DNA from: CAZKVJ01 sp964556225
GTDB lineage: Bacteria; Actinomycetota; Acidimicrobiia; Acidimicrobiales; Ilumatobacteraceae
NCBI GenBank assembly: GCA_964556225.1
Contig: CAZKVJ010000009.1
Coordinates: forward strand, 1 to 64,000
Direction: 5' to 3'
DNA length: 64,000 bases
A program made the translations under genes and the position numbers. Every line of letters begins with the position of its first letter. Within the stretch, counting starts at the first letter, position 1. Shown here one piece after another: positions 52,420 to 60,690 of this stretch. A model generated the notes under the pieces. It had not been told where the DNA came from. It made no database searches and saw nothing but the letters and a program-made list of their open reading frames with translations.

Positions 52420-53619
52420 TCAGGGGGTCGTGGTGGTGGCGGCCGCCGGTCGCACGACGGGATCGATCGCCGCCCACAGCGTCTCGTCGTCGTAGCCGAG
52501 CGCCCACAGCGACACCCCGCCCAGGCGAGCTCGTCGGGCGATGTCGATCCGTTGCCGGGCTCCGTCGGCGTCGACGTAGTGCACCTCACGCGTCTGGGTG
52601 CAGAACGAGGTGCCGTCATCGAGCTCCAGCTCGTAGGTGAACCATGACTCGCCGGTGGCGTCGTCGAACGTCGGTGTCGCGTCCCGAAGGGCAATCAGCT
52701 CGTCGACGGAGCGGATCGTCACCCCTGTGCGCCCCTCGACCTGGTCGGCGGGGCAGGTGCCGATCGTCGTCACCGGCCAGTTGTAGCCGTAGAGCGGGAT
52801 GCTGAGCACCAGCTTCGACCGGTCGCCCACCACGTCCGCGGTGGCGTCCACCGCCTGCTCCACCCAGTCGACCGGCGCGATCGGTCCCGGCTCGGTCGTG
52901 GAGAAGTCGTAGGCCATCAGCCGGATGCGATCCACGACGGGAGCGATGGCACCGTGGTCGTAGACCCAGTACCCGCTCTGGTCGGTGCGCCGGCCGTCGT
53001 ACACCGGCGGGACGCTGACCGTGAGCGTGCGGCCGTCGGCGTACAGGCGCTCGGCCAGGTCGGTCACGAAGGCGACCCAGGCCGGGCGCGTCGTCGCCCA
53101 CGTGGCGCGGTCGTCAGCGAACGCGAACTGCTCGTAGTCCAGGTCGATCCCGTCGAAGCCGCCCAGCTCGGCGAACGCGGCGATCGTGTCGACGTGCTGC
53201 GCGCGGGTCGCGGGGTCGGCGAGCACGGCCGCCATCCCTCCGGCCGGCATGGCGTCGACGATCGACGCCACGACCGGGATCCCCTGGGCGCGAGCGGTGG
53301 TGAGGAGCTGGTCGGCGAGGTCGACGGGGGCGTTGGGGTCGATGCCGATCTGATCCGCGCCGGTGGCGACGTACCAGAACGGGGAGATCTGGCGCAGGTC
53401 GCCGGCGTGGGCGGACAGCTCGGCGGCCGACACGTCGAGCGCCCAGTACGGTGCCCACGCCTCGAGCGGCAGGTCCTCCGGCACGGGCGGATCGTCACCC
53501 GGCAGCGCGAGGGCGGCGACCACCCCGATCGCGGCGGCCGCCACGACCAGCCAGGCGAGACGGGGCCGGCGTCGCCGCCGGCCCGCGCGCTCTCGCCCTC
53601 CGGTGTCGTCGTCGCTCAT
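52420..53619 (-). CDS. Exported glycoside hydrolase family 18 protein
   Basis: A 399-residue protein. A very basic N-terminus precedes one membrane segment (LAWLVVAAAAIGVVAALALP). The TIM-barrel GH18 domain has the catalytic DxxDxDxE as DGIDLDYE (156-163; Glu163 the acid), YWVYDHGAIAPVVDRIRLMAYDF and LGGVSLWALGYDDE. The layout resembles the YaaH/SafA spore-type GH18 proteins that cut peptidoglycan, so a wall-remodelling role is more likely than chitin degradation. It follows the Ddn-like gene by 16 nt on the same strand. Confidence 0.92.
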   Translation of the reverse strand: MSDDDTGGRERAGRRRRRPRLAWLVVAAAAIGVVAALALPGDDPPVPEDLPLEAWAPYWALDVSAAELSAHAGDLRQISPFWYVATGADQIGIDPNAPVDLADQLLTTARAQGIPVVASIVDAMPAGGMAAVLADPATRAQHVDTIAAFAELGGFDGIDLDYEQFAFADDRATWATTRPAWVAFVTDLAERLYADGRTLTVSVPPVYDGRRTDQSGYWVYDHGAIAPVVDRIRLMAYDFSTTEPGPIAPVDWVEQAVDATADVVGDRSKLVLSIPLYGYNWPVTTIGTCPADQVEGRTGVTIRSVDELIALRDATPTFDDATGESWFTYELELDDGTSFCTQTREVHYVDADGARQRIDIARRARLGGVSLWALGYDDETLWAAIDPVVRPAAATTTTP

Positions 53620-53635
53620 GTGGTGGCGGCGCGGG

Positions 53636-54064
53636 TCAGCCGGCGGGCTCGCAGATCACGAGGGGGATCTCCCGCTCGGTCTTCTTCTGGTAACCCTCGT
53701 AGCCCCGCCAGCTCTTCAGGACCTTCGGCCACAGCTCCGTGCGCTCGGCCGCCGTGGCGGTGCGGGCCCGCATGTCGATCACCTCGCGGCCCCGCTGCAC
53801 CTTCACCTCCGGGTTGGCGGTGAGGTTGAGGTACCAGTCGGGGTGCTTCGGCGCCCCGCCGTTGGACGCCACGAGCACCAGCCGGTCGCCGTCGACGGTC
53901 ACGGTGAGCGGCGTGGAGCGCGCCTTGCCGCTGCGCCGGCCGGTAGTGGTGAGCACGACGTTCTCCACGGAGCCGATCCGGTGGCCGATCAGTCCGCCCG
54001 TCCACCGGTACAGCTGGACGTGGAACGAGGTGAACAGGTGCTGGCTCGTTCGGACGAGATCCAT
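53636..54064 (-). CDS. F420-dependent nitroreductase-like protein (Ddn family)
   Basis: A 142-residue split-barrel protein of the Ddn/FGD-linked deazaflavin nitroreductase family (DUF385). It has VENVVLTTTGRRSGKARSTPLTVTVDGDRLVLVASNGGAPKHPDWYLNLTANPEVKVQRG, the core F420-binding sequence, then KVLKSWRGYEGYQKKTEREIPLVICEP. It is expected to bind cofactor F420 and reduce or protect quinone-like or nitro substrates. I chose ATG 54064: TACCGT lies 6 nt upstream with no ribosome site, and family sequence begins there. Confidence 0.9.
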   Translation of the reverse strand: MDLVRTSQHLFTSFHVQLYRWTGGLIGHRIGSVENVVLTTTGRRSGKARSTPLTVTVDGDRLVLVASNGGAPKHPDWYLNLTANPEVKVQRGREVIDMRARTATAAERTELWPKVLKSWRGYEGYQKKTEREIPLVICEPAG

Positions 54065-54070
54065 CTGGAC

Positions 54071-54076
54071 ACGGTA
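54071..54076 (-). promoter_or_regulatory. Candidate -10 box (TACCGT), leaderless
   Basis: TACCGT on the minus strand, 6 nt before the ATG at 54064; no Shine-Dalgarno. Confidence 0.5.
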
Positions 54077-54125
54077 CCGGTGTTGGACAGCCACCGGTCT
54101 CGCGCCCCGTGCAACGGATCTTCGC

Positions 54126-54197
54126 GTTCTGGGCACACGGCGCTCACGGCTTGCCGTGCTCACACCATGGTCGACGGGCGCCCCTTGTGCCCAGAAC
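54126..54197. repeat. Large inverted repeat with 12-bp arms
   Basis: GTTCTGGGCACA (54126-54137) and TGTGCCCAGAAC (54186-54197) form a perfect 12-bp outer stem; inside is a perfect CACGGC-TT-GCCGTG hairpin (54145-54158). The outer TTCTGG/CCAGAA arms match the dispersed element family. It lies 3' of the MaoC-like gene. Confidence 0.65.
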
Positions 54198-54235
54198 ACG
54201 CCTGGGCGCTCAGCGCAGCGAGGATCGCCTCGGCG

Positions 54236-54994
54236 TCACGCCGCCGTCGCTCCGCGGCGGGGCAGCTCGATGATGGCCTCGTGCTCGAGGGTGGCCACGC
54301 GCACACCGTTGACGTCGATCGCCACGTCGAGGATCGCCCGCTCGCCCGAGCGCTGGAACCGCTCGACCACGACCGCGCTGACGTCGGCGAACGCCCCGAC
54401 CGGGGCGACGTCGTGGTGGTCGATGCGGCTGCGGGTGTGGATCCACGCGCCTCGGGCGAGCTCGACGTGCACGACGTGGTTGGCGAGGGCCGGCCACACC
54501 GCCGGGTGCACGATGCCCTCACGGCGGTAGAGGTCGAGGTCGTCGCCGGCGCGGGCACCGTACTCGTCGGACAGCTCACCGACCAGCTGCACCCGTCGCG
54601 CTGGCAGCTCCTCCCCGGCTCGCAGGGCCCGGGGGGGATCGCCGGCCTGGCGGGCGCGCAGCACGGCGCGGGCGCGGCCGTCAGCGTCGCCGTCGCCTCG
54701 TGCCTCGACCACCCAGACGTCGCCGTCCTCGATTGGGACACAGTCGATGGTCTCGCCGGCGAACACCGGCGAGCGGAACCGGACCTCACCGCCGCCGCCC
54801 CGAACCCAGTCGACCCCCCACGCCGCCACCAGCGGGTGCGTGAGGTACGCGTAGGTCGTGACCCCGGCCACCAGCCCGGCAGGGAAGCCTGCGGCCCGGG
54901 CCCCCTCGTCGGTGTGGATCGGGTTGCGGGCGTGCTCGGGCAGGTTCTGCGCCTCGACCCGCCACGGGGTCGGTGCGGGCGCGCTCGGCGTCAC
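54236..54994 (-). CDS. MaoC-like hotdog dehydratase
   Basis: A 252-residue protein with a double-hotdog layout. The first lobe has NPIHTDEGARAAGFPAGLVAGVTTYAYLTHPLV, which resembles the MaoC hydratase motif (an acid followed by H-x-D near the HTDE segment). The second has an acyl-binding beta part (GAWIHTRSRIDHHDVAPVGAFADV). It probably hydrates or dehydrates acyl thioesters. I chose GTG 54994, which has CACAAT 6 nt upstream; GTG 55000 is equally possible. In the sequence given, its frame is joined to the upstream amidase by that gene's frameshift, giving one artificial long ORF. Confidence 0.75.
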   Translation of the reverse strand: MTPSAPAPTPWRVEAQNLPEHARNPIHTDEGARAAGFPAGLVAGVTTYAYLTHPLVAAWGVDWVRGGGGEVRFRSPVFAGETIDCVPIEDGDVWVVEARGDGDADGRARAVLRARQAGDPPRALRAGEELPARRVQLVGELSDEYGARAGDDLDLYRREGIVHPAVWPALANHVVHVELARGAWIHTRSRIDHHDVAPVGAFADVSAVVVERFQRSGERAILDVAIDVNGVRVATLEHEAIIELPRRGATAA

Positions 54995-55070
54995 GATCAC
55001 ATTGTGACAGTCAGGCCGAACGGCGCTCCCAGCGGGACCGCGGCCGGCGTCTGCGGGCGTTGCCGGCGGC

Positions 55071-55840
55071 TCAGGACCGGGGCGCCAGCGCGGCGTGCAC
55101 GTCGGCCTGGAGCCGCCGCTCGACGTACGGCCCGAACGTTTGCCGGGGCACGCGGTGTAGCTCATCGCTCGGTGGGGCGCGACGGTCGCCGTGGTGACGA
55201 CCGTGCCGCGCGGCCAGCGTTGCGACCCTCGAGACACGAACTGCACGCTGGCTCCCGGTGAGGTGTCGACCGAGTAGCGGCCGGCCAGCCAGGCGAGGGT
55301 GGTGGCGAGGGCCTCGAGCGCTGGTGCCGAGGGCATCTGGGAGGTGAAGTCGCCGATCAGGCAGACCAGCTGGGCATAGCCCTGGTTGCCGCCGGTGGCG
55401 TCGGCCACGACCGGCCCGGCCAGGCTGCCGGCGCGTCCTTCCCAGACCCGGCCGAAGCGGTCGACGAAGAAGTGGTAGCAGACGTCGGGCCAGCCCTTGG
55501 CCGGGCTGGTCTGCCAGTCGTAGGTCTGGCGGAGGATCCCGGGCACGTCGGCGGCCGAGTAGGCGTTCGTGCTGGCGGTGTGGTGGACGAGGAGGAACTT
55601 GACCTCCTCCGGCGGGATGTCCCACTTCGGCGGCCGTCCCGTGGCCCATGCCGAGCGGGGGGCGATGTCGATGGGCGGGCTGACCTGCACCGCCTTGCCC
55701 CGCTTCGGCCGCACCGGGTCACCGTCGCCGCGGCCCGCCGCCAGCGCCGACGCTGCGATGGCGCCGGTCACGAACAGGTCGCGGCGCGACCACCCGTCGC
55801 CGGGCCGCCGGTCATCGGGGGGCTCGTCGCAGTCACACAT
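55071..55840 (-). pseudogene. Tat-exported N-acetylmuramoyl-L-alanine amidase (PGRP-type), frameshifted
   Basis: The frame from ATG 55840 holds a twin-arginine signal (WSRRDLFVTGAIAASALAAG) and a PGRP/amidase_2 domain: FLLVHHTASTNAYS, WPDVCYHFFVDRFGRVWEGRAGS, GNQGYAQLVCLIGDF and APHRAMSYTACPG, with the zinc ligands present. After TACPG (about 55147) the sense frame shifts; the other frame continues TFGPYVERRLQADVHAALAPRS and stops at 55071, which is the expected family ending. One missing base in GGCAAACG would repair it. Otherwise it reads through into the MaoC-like gene. It is a sequencing error or a recent inactivation of the C-terminal 25 residues. The domain cuts peptidoglycan stem peptides. 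Confidence 0.75.
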
Positions 55841-55870
55841 GGCTGAGGTTCGAGATGCTGGGGCCCTTCT

Positions 55871-55936
55871 GCGACATCCGCGCCAGGGTGGCGCGGATGT
55901 CGCGATTATCGCGACCAGCGCGCCAGGGTGGCGCGC
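55871..55936. repeat. Three consecutive palindromes
   Basis: A perfect 15-bp stem GCGACATCCGCGCCA/TGGCGCGGATGTCGC with GGG loop (55871-55903). A perfect 13-nt palindrome CGCGATTATCGCG (55901-55913). An 8-bp stem GCGCGCCA/TGGCGCGC with the same GGG loop (55918-55936). They lie in the 209-nt gap between the divergent amidase and NYN genes. Confidence 0.8.
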
Positions 55937-56049
55937 ATGGCGCGGGAGGAAGCAGGGGACTGCGGCTCGTGGGGGCCGCACCGCGAACCCTGCACCACCC
56001 CTGGCGCACACTCGGACCTGTCGTGGAGACATCGCCCAGGAGGCCCGAG

Positions 56050-56580
56050 ATGAGCCGGCACCGTCGCATCAGCCCCAACCACCCGAGCCTGCACCGCCCT
56101 GGGCAGCCGCCCCGCCCGCCCCGCCCGCGGACCCTGCACCTCGTCGACGTCGACAACCTGCTCGGCGACCCGACCACCACCGACCGGGCCAGCATCGACC
56201 TGGTGTTCCGCGACTTCCGAGAGGTGGCCGGCTTCGTCGACGGCGACCACGTCGTCGTGGCCACCGGCCGCAACGCCGAGCACGTGCTGGCCGTGGAGCT
56301 GGCGTGGCCGACGGCGCGCCACTGCCGCCGAGGCGGCCCGGACGGCGCCGACCTGGCGCTGCTCGACGAGGCCGAGTGGGCCGCGCGGACCCTCCGGTAC
56401 GGGCGCGTGGTCCTCGGCAGCGGCGACCGCATCTTCCTCGCCGCGCTCGACCGCCTGCGAGCGGTCGACGTGCACGTCGACGTGGTGTCGCGCGCCCGTG
56501 GCCTGGCGCGGGCGCTCGCCGTGCGGGCGGCCGGCCACGTGCACCTGCTCCCGGAGCGTCCCGTGCCCGCCGCCGCCTGA
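56050..56580 (+). CDS. NYN/PIN-like domain protein
   Basis: A 176-residue protein with a basic, proline-rich N-terminus. The NYN-like fold has LHLVDVDNLLGD (the DxDN metal-binding start), GDHVVVATGRNAEHVL, GGPDGADLALLDEAEWAARTLRYGRVVLGSGDRIF (acidic second and third motifs) and VDVVSRARGLARALAVRA. This predicts a metal-dependent ribonuclease. The acidic set appears complete. AGGAGG lies 7 nt before ATG 56050. It is divergent from the amidase across a palindrome-rich gap that is not coding. Confidence 0.78.
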   Translation: MSRHRRISPNHPSLHRPGQPPRPPRPRTLHLVDVDNLLGDPTTTDRASIDLVFRDFREVAGFVDGDHVVVATGRNAEHVLAVELAWPTARHCRRGGPDGADLALLDEAEWAARTLRYGRVVLGSGDRIFLAALDRLRAVDVHVDVVSRARGLARALAVRAAGHVHLLPERPVPAAA

Positions 56581-56632
56581 GCACCTCGTCCACTAGGTTG
56601 GGCGGCCGCGCGTGCACCTGGGGAGGTCGCAG

Positions 56633-58126
56633 ATGTCGGTGGAGCACTTCGACGTGGTGGTGGTGGGGGCCGGGATCTCGGGGATCGGCGCCGCCTACCA
56701 CCTCCAGACCATGTGCCCGGACCGCTCGTACGTGATCCTCGAGGGCCGCGACGACATCGGTGGCACGTGGGACCTGTTCCGCTACCCCGGCGTGCGCTCC
56801 GACAGCGACATGCACACGCTCGGATACTCGTTCAAGCCGTGGACGGCCGAGAAGGCCATCGCCGACGGACCATCGATCATGGCGTACCTGCGCGAGACCG
56901 TCGCCGAGAACGGGATCGGCCCGCACATCCGCTTTCGCCATCTGGTCCGGCGGGCGGCGTGGTCGAGCGACGATGCCACCTGGACCGTCGAGGCCGAGCG
57001 AGCCGACACCGGCGAGGCCGTACGGCTCACCTGCGGCTTGTTGTTCATGTGCTCCGGCTACTACAGCTACAAGGCCGGCTACACGCCGGATTTCCCGGGC
57101 CGCGAGCGGTTCCAGGGCCGGATCGTGCACCCCCAGCAGTGGCCGGAGGACCTCGACTACGCCGGCAAGGAGGTGGTCGTCATCGGCTCCGGCGCCACGG
57201 CCATGACGCTGGTGCCGGCCATGGCGGCCACGGCCGGGCACGTCACGATGCTGCAGCGCTCGCCCACGTACGTGGTGTCCCGGCCCGACGTCGACAAGGT
57301 GGCGAACGGGCTGCGCAAGGTGCTGCCGGACAGGGTCGCCTACGGCATCACGCGGTGGAAGAACACCACCATGCAGCAGCTCATCTACAAGAAGACCCGG
57401 ACCGACCCGGACAAGGTGCGCGACAAGCTGCTGTCGGAGGTGCGTGCGCAGCTCGGCCCCGACTACGACGTCGAGAAGGACTTCACCCCCTCCTACAACC
57501 CGTGGGACCAGCGCCTGTGCCTGCTGCCGAACGGCGACCTGTTCACGGCCATGCGAGTAGGGAAGGCGTCCGTCGTCACCGACACCATCGACACGTTCAC
57601 CGAGCACGGCATCCGGCTCACCTCGGGCCAGGAGCTCGAGGCCGACATCATCGTGACGGCGACGGGCCTGCAGCTGGTGACGCTCGGCGAGATGGACTTC
57701 GTGGTCGACGGCGAGCCGGTCGACTTCTCCAAGACGTGGACCTACAAGGGGCTGGCGTACTCCGATGTGCCGAACCTGGTGTCGTCGTTCGGCTACATCA
57801 ACGCGTCGTGGACGCTGCGCGCCGACCTCACGTGTGAGTACGTCTGCCGGCTGTTGAACCACATGCGCGACACCGACACGGTGCAGTGCACGCCGCGTCT
57901 GCGCCCATCGGATCGCACAATGCCGGCGCGTCCGTGGATCGACGACTTCTCGCCCGGCTACATCGAGCGGATGCTCCCGGCTCTGCCCCGCCAGGGCGAC
58001 CGCGAGCCGTGGATCAACCCGCAGCGCTACGCCAAGGACAAGAAGATGTTCCGCAAGGCGCCCCTCGACGACGGCGTGATGCAGTTCACCCGCCCGAAGG
58101 TGCCGGCGCCGGTGGCCGGCGAGTAG
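56633..58126 (+). CDS. Flavin-containing monooxygenase (Baeyer-Villiger/EthA-like)
   Basis: A 497-residue FAD/NADPH monooxygenase. The FAD loop is VVVGAGISGIGAAYHL (about 9-24), followed by GGTWDLFRYPGVRSDSDMHTLGYSF and the NADPH loop VVVIGSGATAMTL. The BVMO-type fingerprint near FxGxxxHxxxW appears as FQGRIVHPQQWPED, with histidine and tryptophan kept. The C-terminal FGYINASWTLRADLTCEYVCRLLNHM is typical of the EthA/acetone monooxygenase branch. It oxidises a ketone or sulfur compound; the substrate is unknown. GGGGAGG lies upstream of the ATG. The glycosyltransferase gene follows at 17 nt. Confidence 0.93.
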   Translation: MSVEHFDVVVVGAGISGIGAAYHLQTMCPDRSYVILEGRDDIGGTWDLFRYPGVRSDSDMHTLGYSFKPWTAEKAIADGPSIMAYLRETVAENGIGPHIRFRHLVRRAAWSSDDATWTVEAERADTGEAVRLTCGLLFMCSGYYSYKAGYTPDFPGRERFQGRIVHPQQWPEDLDYAGKEVVVIGSGATAMTLVPAMAATAGHVTMLQRSPTYVVSRPDVDKVANGLRKVLPDRVAYGITRWKNTTMQQLIYKKTRTDPDKVRDKLLSEVRAQLGPDYDVEKDFTPSYNPWDQRLCLLPNGDLFTAMRVGKASVVTDTIDTFTEHGIRLTSGQELEADIIVTATGLQLVTLGEMDFVVDGEPVDFSKTWTYKGLAYSDVPNLVSSFGYINASWTLRADLTCEYVCRLLNHMRDTDTVQCTPRLRPSDRTMPARPWIDDFSPGYIERMLPALPRQGDREPWINPQRYAKDKKMFRKAPLDDGVMQFTRPKVPAPVAGE

Positions 58127-58143
58127 GGCCACCGGGGCGTCAC

Positions 58144-59307
58144 GTGCGCGTGCTGGTCGCCACCACTGGCGGCACGGGCCACATCCATCCCGTCGTCCCG
58201 CTCGCCCGGGCGTTGGGGAGCCGCGGGCACGACGTCCTCTGGGCGACGGCCAGGGAGTCGTGCGGGATGCTCGAGCGCTACGGCTTCGCCACGGTGCCGG
58301 CGGGCATCGCCCCGCCCGAGCGCATCGCCCGATTCGGCGAGCGGCACCCGGACGTGCTCTCGCTGCCGCCGCCGGCGCGACGCCCGGTGATGTTCGCCGG
58401 CCACTTCGCAGAGATCGCCGCCCCGCTGATGGCTCGCGATCTCGCGCCGGTCCTCGATCGGTTCGAGCCCGACGTCGTCGTCCACGATGTCGCCGAGCTC
58501 GCATCGGCGCCCCTCGCCGAGGCGCGTGGGCTCCGCCACGTGACGGTGGCGTTTAGCGGGGCGTTGCCGCCGGCGCTGTACGAGGCGGCCGTCGACGCAA
58601 TGGCGCCGCTGTGGGCCGCATCGGGCCGGCAGGTTCCGGCCGACCTCGGCACCTACGCCCACGGCTACCTGCACCCCTTCCCGCCGTCGCTCGGACAGCG
58701 CCCCGATGCGCCCGCCGTGCACGACATGCGTCCCCTCGGCATCGACGGCGCGGCGGACGAGGCGGCTCCGGCCTGGCTCGATGAGATGGGCCGCGCCCGG
58801 CCGCTCGTCTACGTCACGTTCGGCACCGAGATGGGTGCCCTGGCACCGTGGCCCGCGATCCTCGGCGCGCTCGCCCGGCTCGACGTGGACGCCGTGGTCA
58901 CCGTCGGCGGGGGGATGGACCCTGCGGTGCTCGAGGCCACCGTCGACGGGGACGCTGTCCGGCGGGTGCGCATCGAGCGCTACGTACCCCAGTCCCTCGT
59001 CCTGGCCAGGGCCCGGGCCGTGGTCTCCCACGGAGGTGCGGGCACCATGCTCGCCGCGGCGACGTCCGGGCTGCCCCAGCTGGCGATCCCCATCGGTGCG
59101 GACCAGTTCGACAACGCCGCGGCGTTCACCGCAGCGGGCGGCGCGCTGACCCTGGGCCGCGAGACCACCGACGCGCCCGAGGTGGCGGCCGCGCTGGCCG
59201 ACCTCTTGGAGAACCCGGCCGTCCGCCACCGAGCCGCCCTCCTCGCCGACGAGCTGCGCGCCATGCCGGTGCCGGACGACGTCGTCGAGGTCGTCGTAGG
59301 GGTGTGA
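58144..59307 (+). CDS. GT1-family glycosyltransferase
   Basis: A 387-residue GT-B glycosyltransferase of the MGT/UGT type. The N-terminal VLVATTGGTGHIHPVVPLARALGSRGHDVLWAT is the acceptor-domain start. The C-terminal PLVYVTFGTEMG, then VRIERYVPQSLVLARARAVVSHGGAGTMLAAATSGLPQLAIPIGADQFDNA, holds the HGGxGT donor-sugar motif. It transfers a sugar from a nucleotide donor to a small molecule or lipid. The GTG start lies 17 nt after the monooxygenase stop, so the pair may modify one metabolite. Confidence 0.92.
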   Translation: MRVLVATTGGTGHIHPVVPLARALGSRGHDVLWATARESCGMLERYGFATVPAGIAPPERIARFGERHPDVLSLPPPARRPVMFAGHFAEIAAPLMARDLAPVLDRFEPDVVVHDVAELASAPLAEARGLRHVTVAFSGALPPALYEAAVDAMAPLWAASGRQVPADLGTYAHGYLHPFPPSLGQRPDAPAVHDMRPLGIDGAADEAAPAWLDEMGRARPLVYVTFGTEMGALAPWPAILGALARLDVDAVVTVGGGMDPAVLEATVDGDAVRRVRIERYVPQSLVLARARAVVSHGGAGTMLAAATSGLPQLAIPIGADQFDNAAAFTAAGGALTLGRETTDAPEVAAALADLLENPAVRHRAALLADELRAMPVPDDVVEVVVGV

Positions 59308-59423
59308 CGCGCGCCCGCTCCAGGGTTTCGCAAGGGTTTCGCCCGTCGTTCGAACCGCATGAGGTTCGACTCGCACCATGTGCACCCTCGGACCTGACCG
59401 TCGGGTCCGAAGGAGGTGGAACC

Positions 59424-59867
59424 ATGAACCGTCGTCGACTGCTCGCCCTTGGTGCGCTGCTCGTCGCTCCCGCGCTGTCCCTCGCCGCCGCCGGGCCGGT
59501 CTCGGCCAGCAACGGCGACGCCGCCAGCCGGCCCCCGGTGTTCGGCCCGGCCCTGTACGCCGACGGCGGGGTGTGGGGCACGAACCCGAACGGTGTGCTG
59601 CCGGCCCCGAAGGGCGGCAACCAGCACGCCTTCGACGCGCTGTACGTGTTCCCGGCCGGAGGGGCGTCGGGGCAGATGCCCGTCGCCGAGGCCGCGCCCG
59701 GGCCCGGCTACAACGGCGGCCGCTGGCACGTGGTCGAGGTGCGCTGGAACACCACGCCCCAGCTCGTCACCAGCGACGAGCAACTCCTCGCGCTCGCTGA
59801 CACGGGCGCCGTGTCGCTCACGTCGACCGACACGTACTTCTCCTGCCCGCTGCTGCCGGTGAAGTGA
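59424..59867 (+). CDS. Small secreted protein
   Basis: A 147-residue protein. A signal peptide (MNRRRLLALGALLVAPALSLAAAGPVSA) is cleaved near SASNG. The mature part of about 118 residues has GPALYADGGVWGTNPNGVLPAPKGGNQHAFDALYVFP and RWHVVEVRWNT, an unrecognised beta-rich domain, with one cysteine near the end. A strong ribosome site, GAAGGAGGTGG, lies just upstream of the ATG, so it is probably well expressed. The function is unknown. Confidence 0.82.
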   Translation: MNRRRLLALGALLVAPALSLAAAGPVSASNGDAASRPPVFGPALYADGGVWGTNPNGVLPAPKGGNQHAFDALYVFPAGGASGQMPVAEAAPGPGYNGGRWHVVEVRWNTTPQLVTSDEQLLALADTGAVSLTSTDTYFSCPLLPVK

Positions 59868-59930
59868 GCGCTCGGCGCCCTCCCGTTCGGGCCGCCGGTA
59901 GGTTGACGGCGCACCGACCGGGAGGGCGCC

Positions 59931-60665
59931 ATGCCTGCTGAAGTCCGAGATCTCACCGACACCGTCGTCGCCATCACCGGAGCGGGATCCGGGATCGGCG
60001 CCTCCGCCGCGCGTCTGCTCGTCGAGGAGGGCGCCCGCGTCGTGCTCGGCTCGCGCCGGCCCGAGCCGCTCGAGGCGCTCGTCGACGAGCTCGGGACCGA
60101 CCGCGCCGTCGCCGTGCCGATGGACGTGCGCCGGCCGGAGGACAACCATCGCTTGGTGGCCGCCGCCCTCGACCGCTGGGGCCGCCTCGACTCCGTCGTC
60201 CCGAACGCCGGCATCGGCGTCTACGGCAGCATCCTCGACTACGACGACGAGGTCGTCGCCGAGATGATCGACACGAACTACTCGGGCACGGTGTGGACCG
60301 TGCGGGCGGCGGTGCCGGCGTTGTTGGCCGGCGGTGGTGGCGACGTCGTGATCGTGTCGTCGGTGGCCGGCCTGCGCGGCGGCGGTGACGAGGCCGTGTA
60401 CGCCGGCACCAAGTTCGCTCAGGTCGGCCTGGCCGGCGCGCTGGACCGCGAGCTGCGCGAGCGTGGCATCCGGGTCACCGCCGTCTGCCCGGCCGGTGTG
60501 CACACCAACTTCGCGATGGGCACCGGCCGCGAGCCGGACTCGGACTTCCTGGCCAGCTTCTTGCACCCCGACGACGTCGGCTTCGCCATCGTCACGGTGC
60601 TGCGCCAGCCCCGCAGGGTCCGCACGACGCTGTGGTCGCTGTGGTCCATGGGCCAGCAGTCGTAG
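59931..60665 (+). CDS. SDR family oxidoreductase
   Basis: A 244-residue classical SDR. It has TGAGSGIG (about residues 17-24), PNAGIGVYG, VVIVSSVAGL and YAGTK, with the catalytic serine, tyrosine and lysine present. PAGVHTNFAMGTG is the substrate-loop start. NAD(P) preference and substrate cannot be read. GGGAGGG precedes the ATG. It is convergent with the ABC permease gene. Confidence 0.92.
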   Translation: MPAEVRDLTDTVVAITGAGSGIGASAARLLVEEGARVVLGSRRPEPLEALVDELGTDRAVAVPMDVRRPEDNHRLVAAALDRWGRLDSVVPNAGIGVYGSILDYDDEVVAEMIDTNYSGTVWTVRAAVPALLAGGGGDVVIVSSVAGLRGGGDEAVYAGTKFAQVGLAGALDRELRERGIRVTAVCPAGVHTNFAMGTGREPDSDFLASFLHPDDVGFAIVTVLRQPRRVRTTLWSLWSMGQQS

Positions 60666-60690
60666 CGCCTGCCGCCGGGCGGACCAGGCA

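Noticed and set aside
54236..56032. A single 598-codon amidase-dehydratase fusion protein
   Set aside because: The amidase C-terminus is found in another frame and the joint region has no family sense, so two genes with a frameshift fit better.
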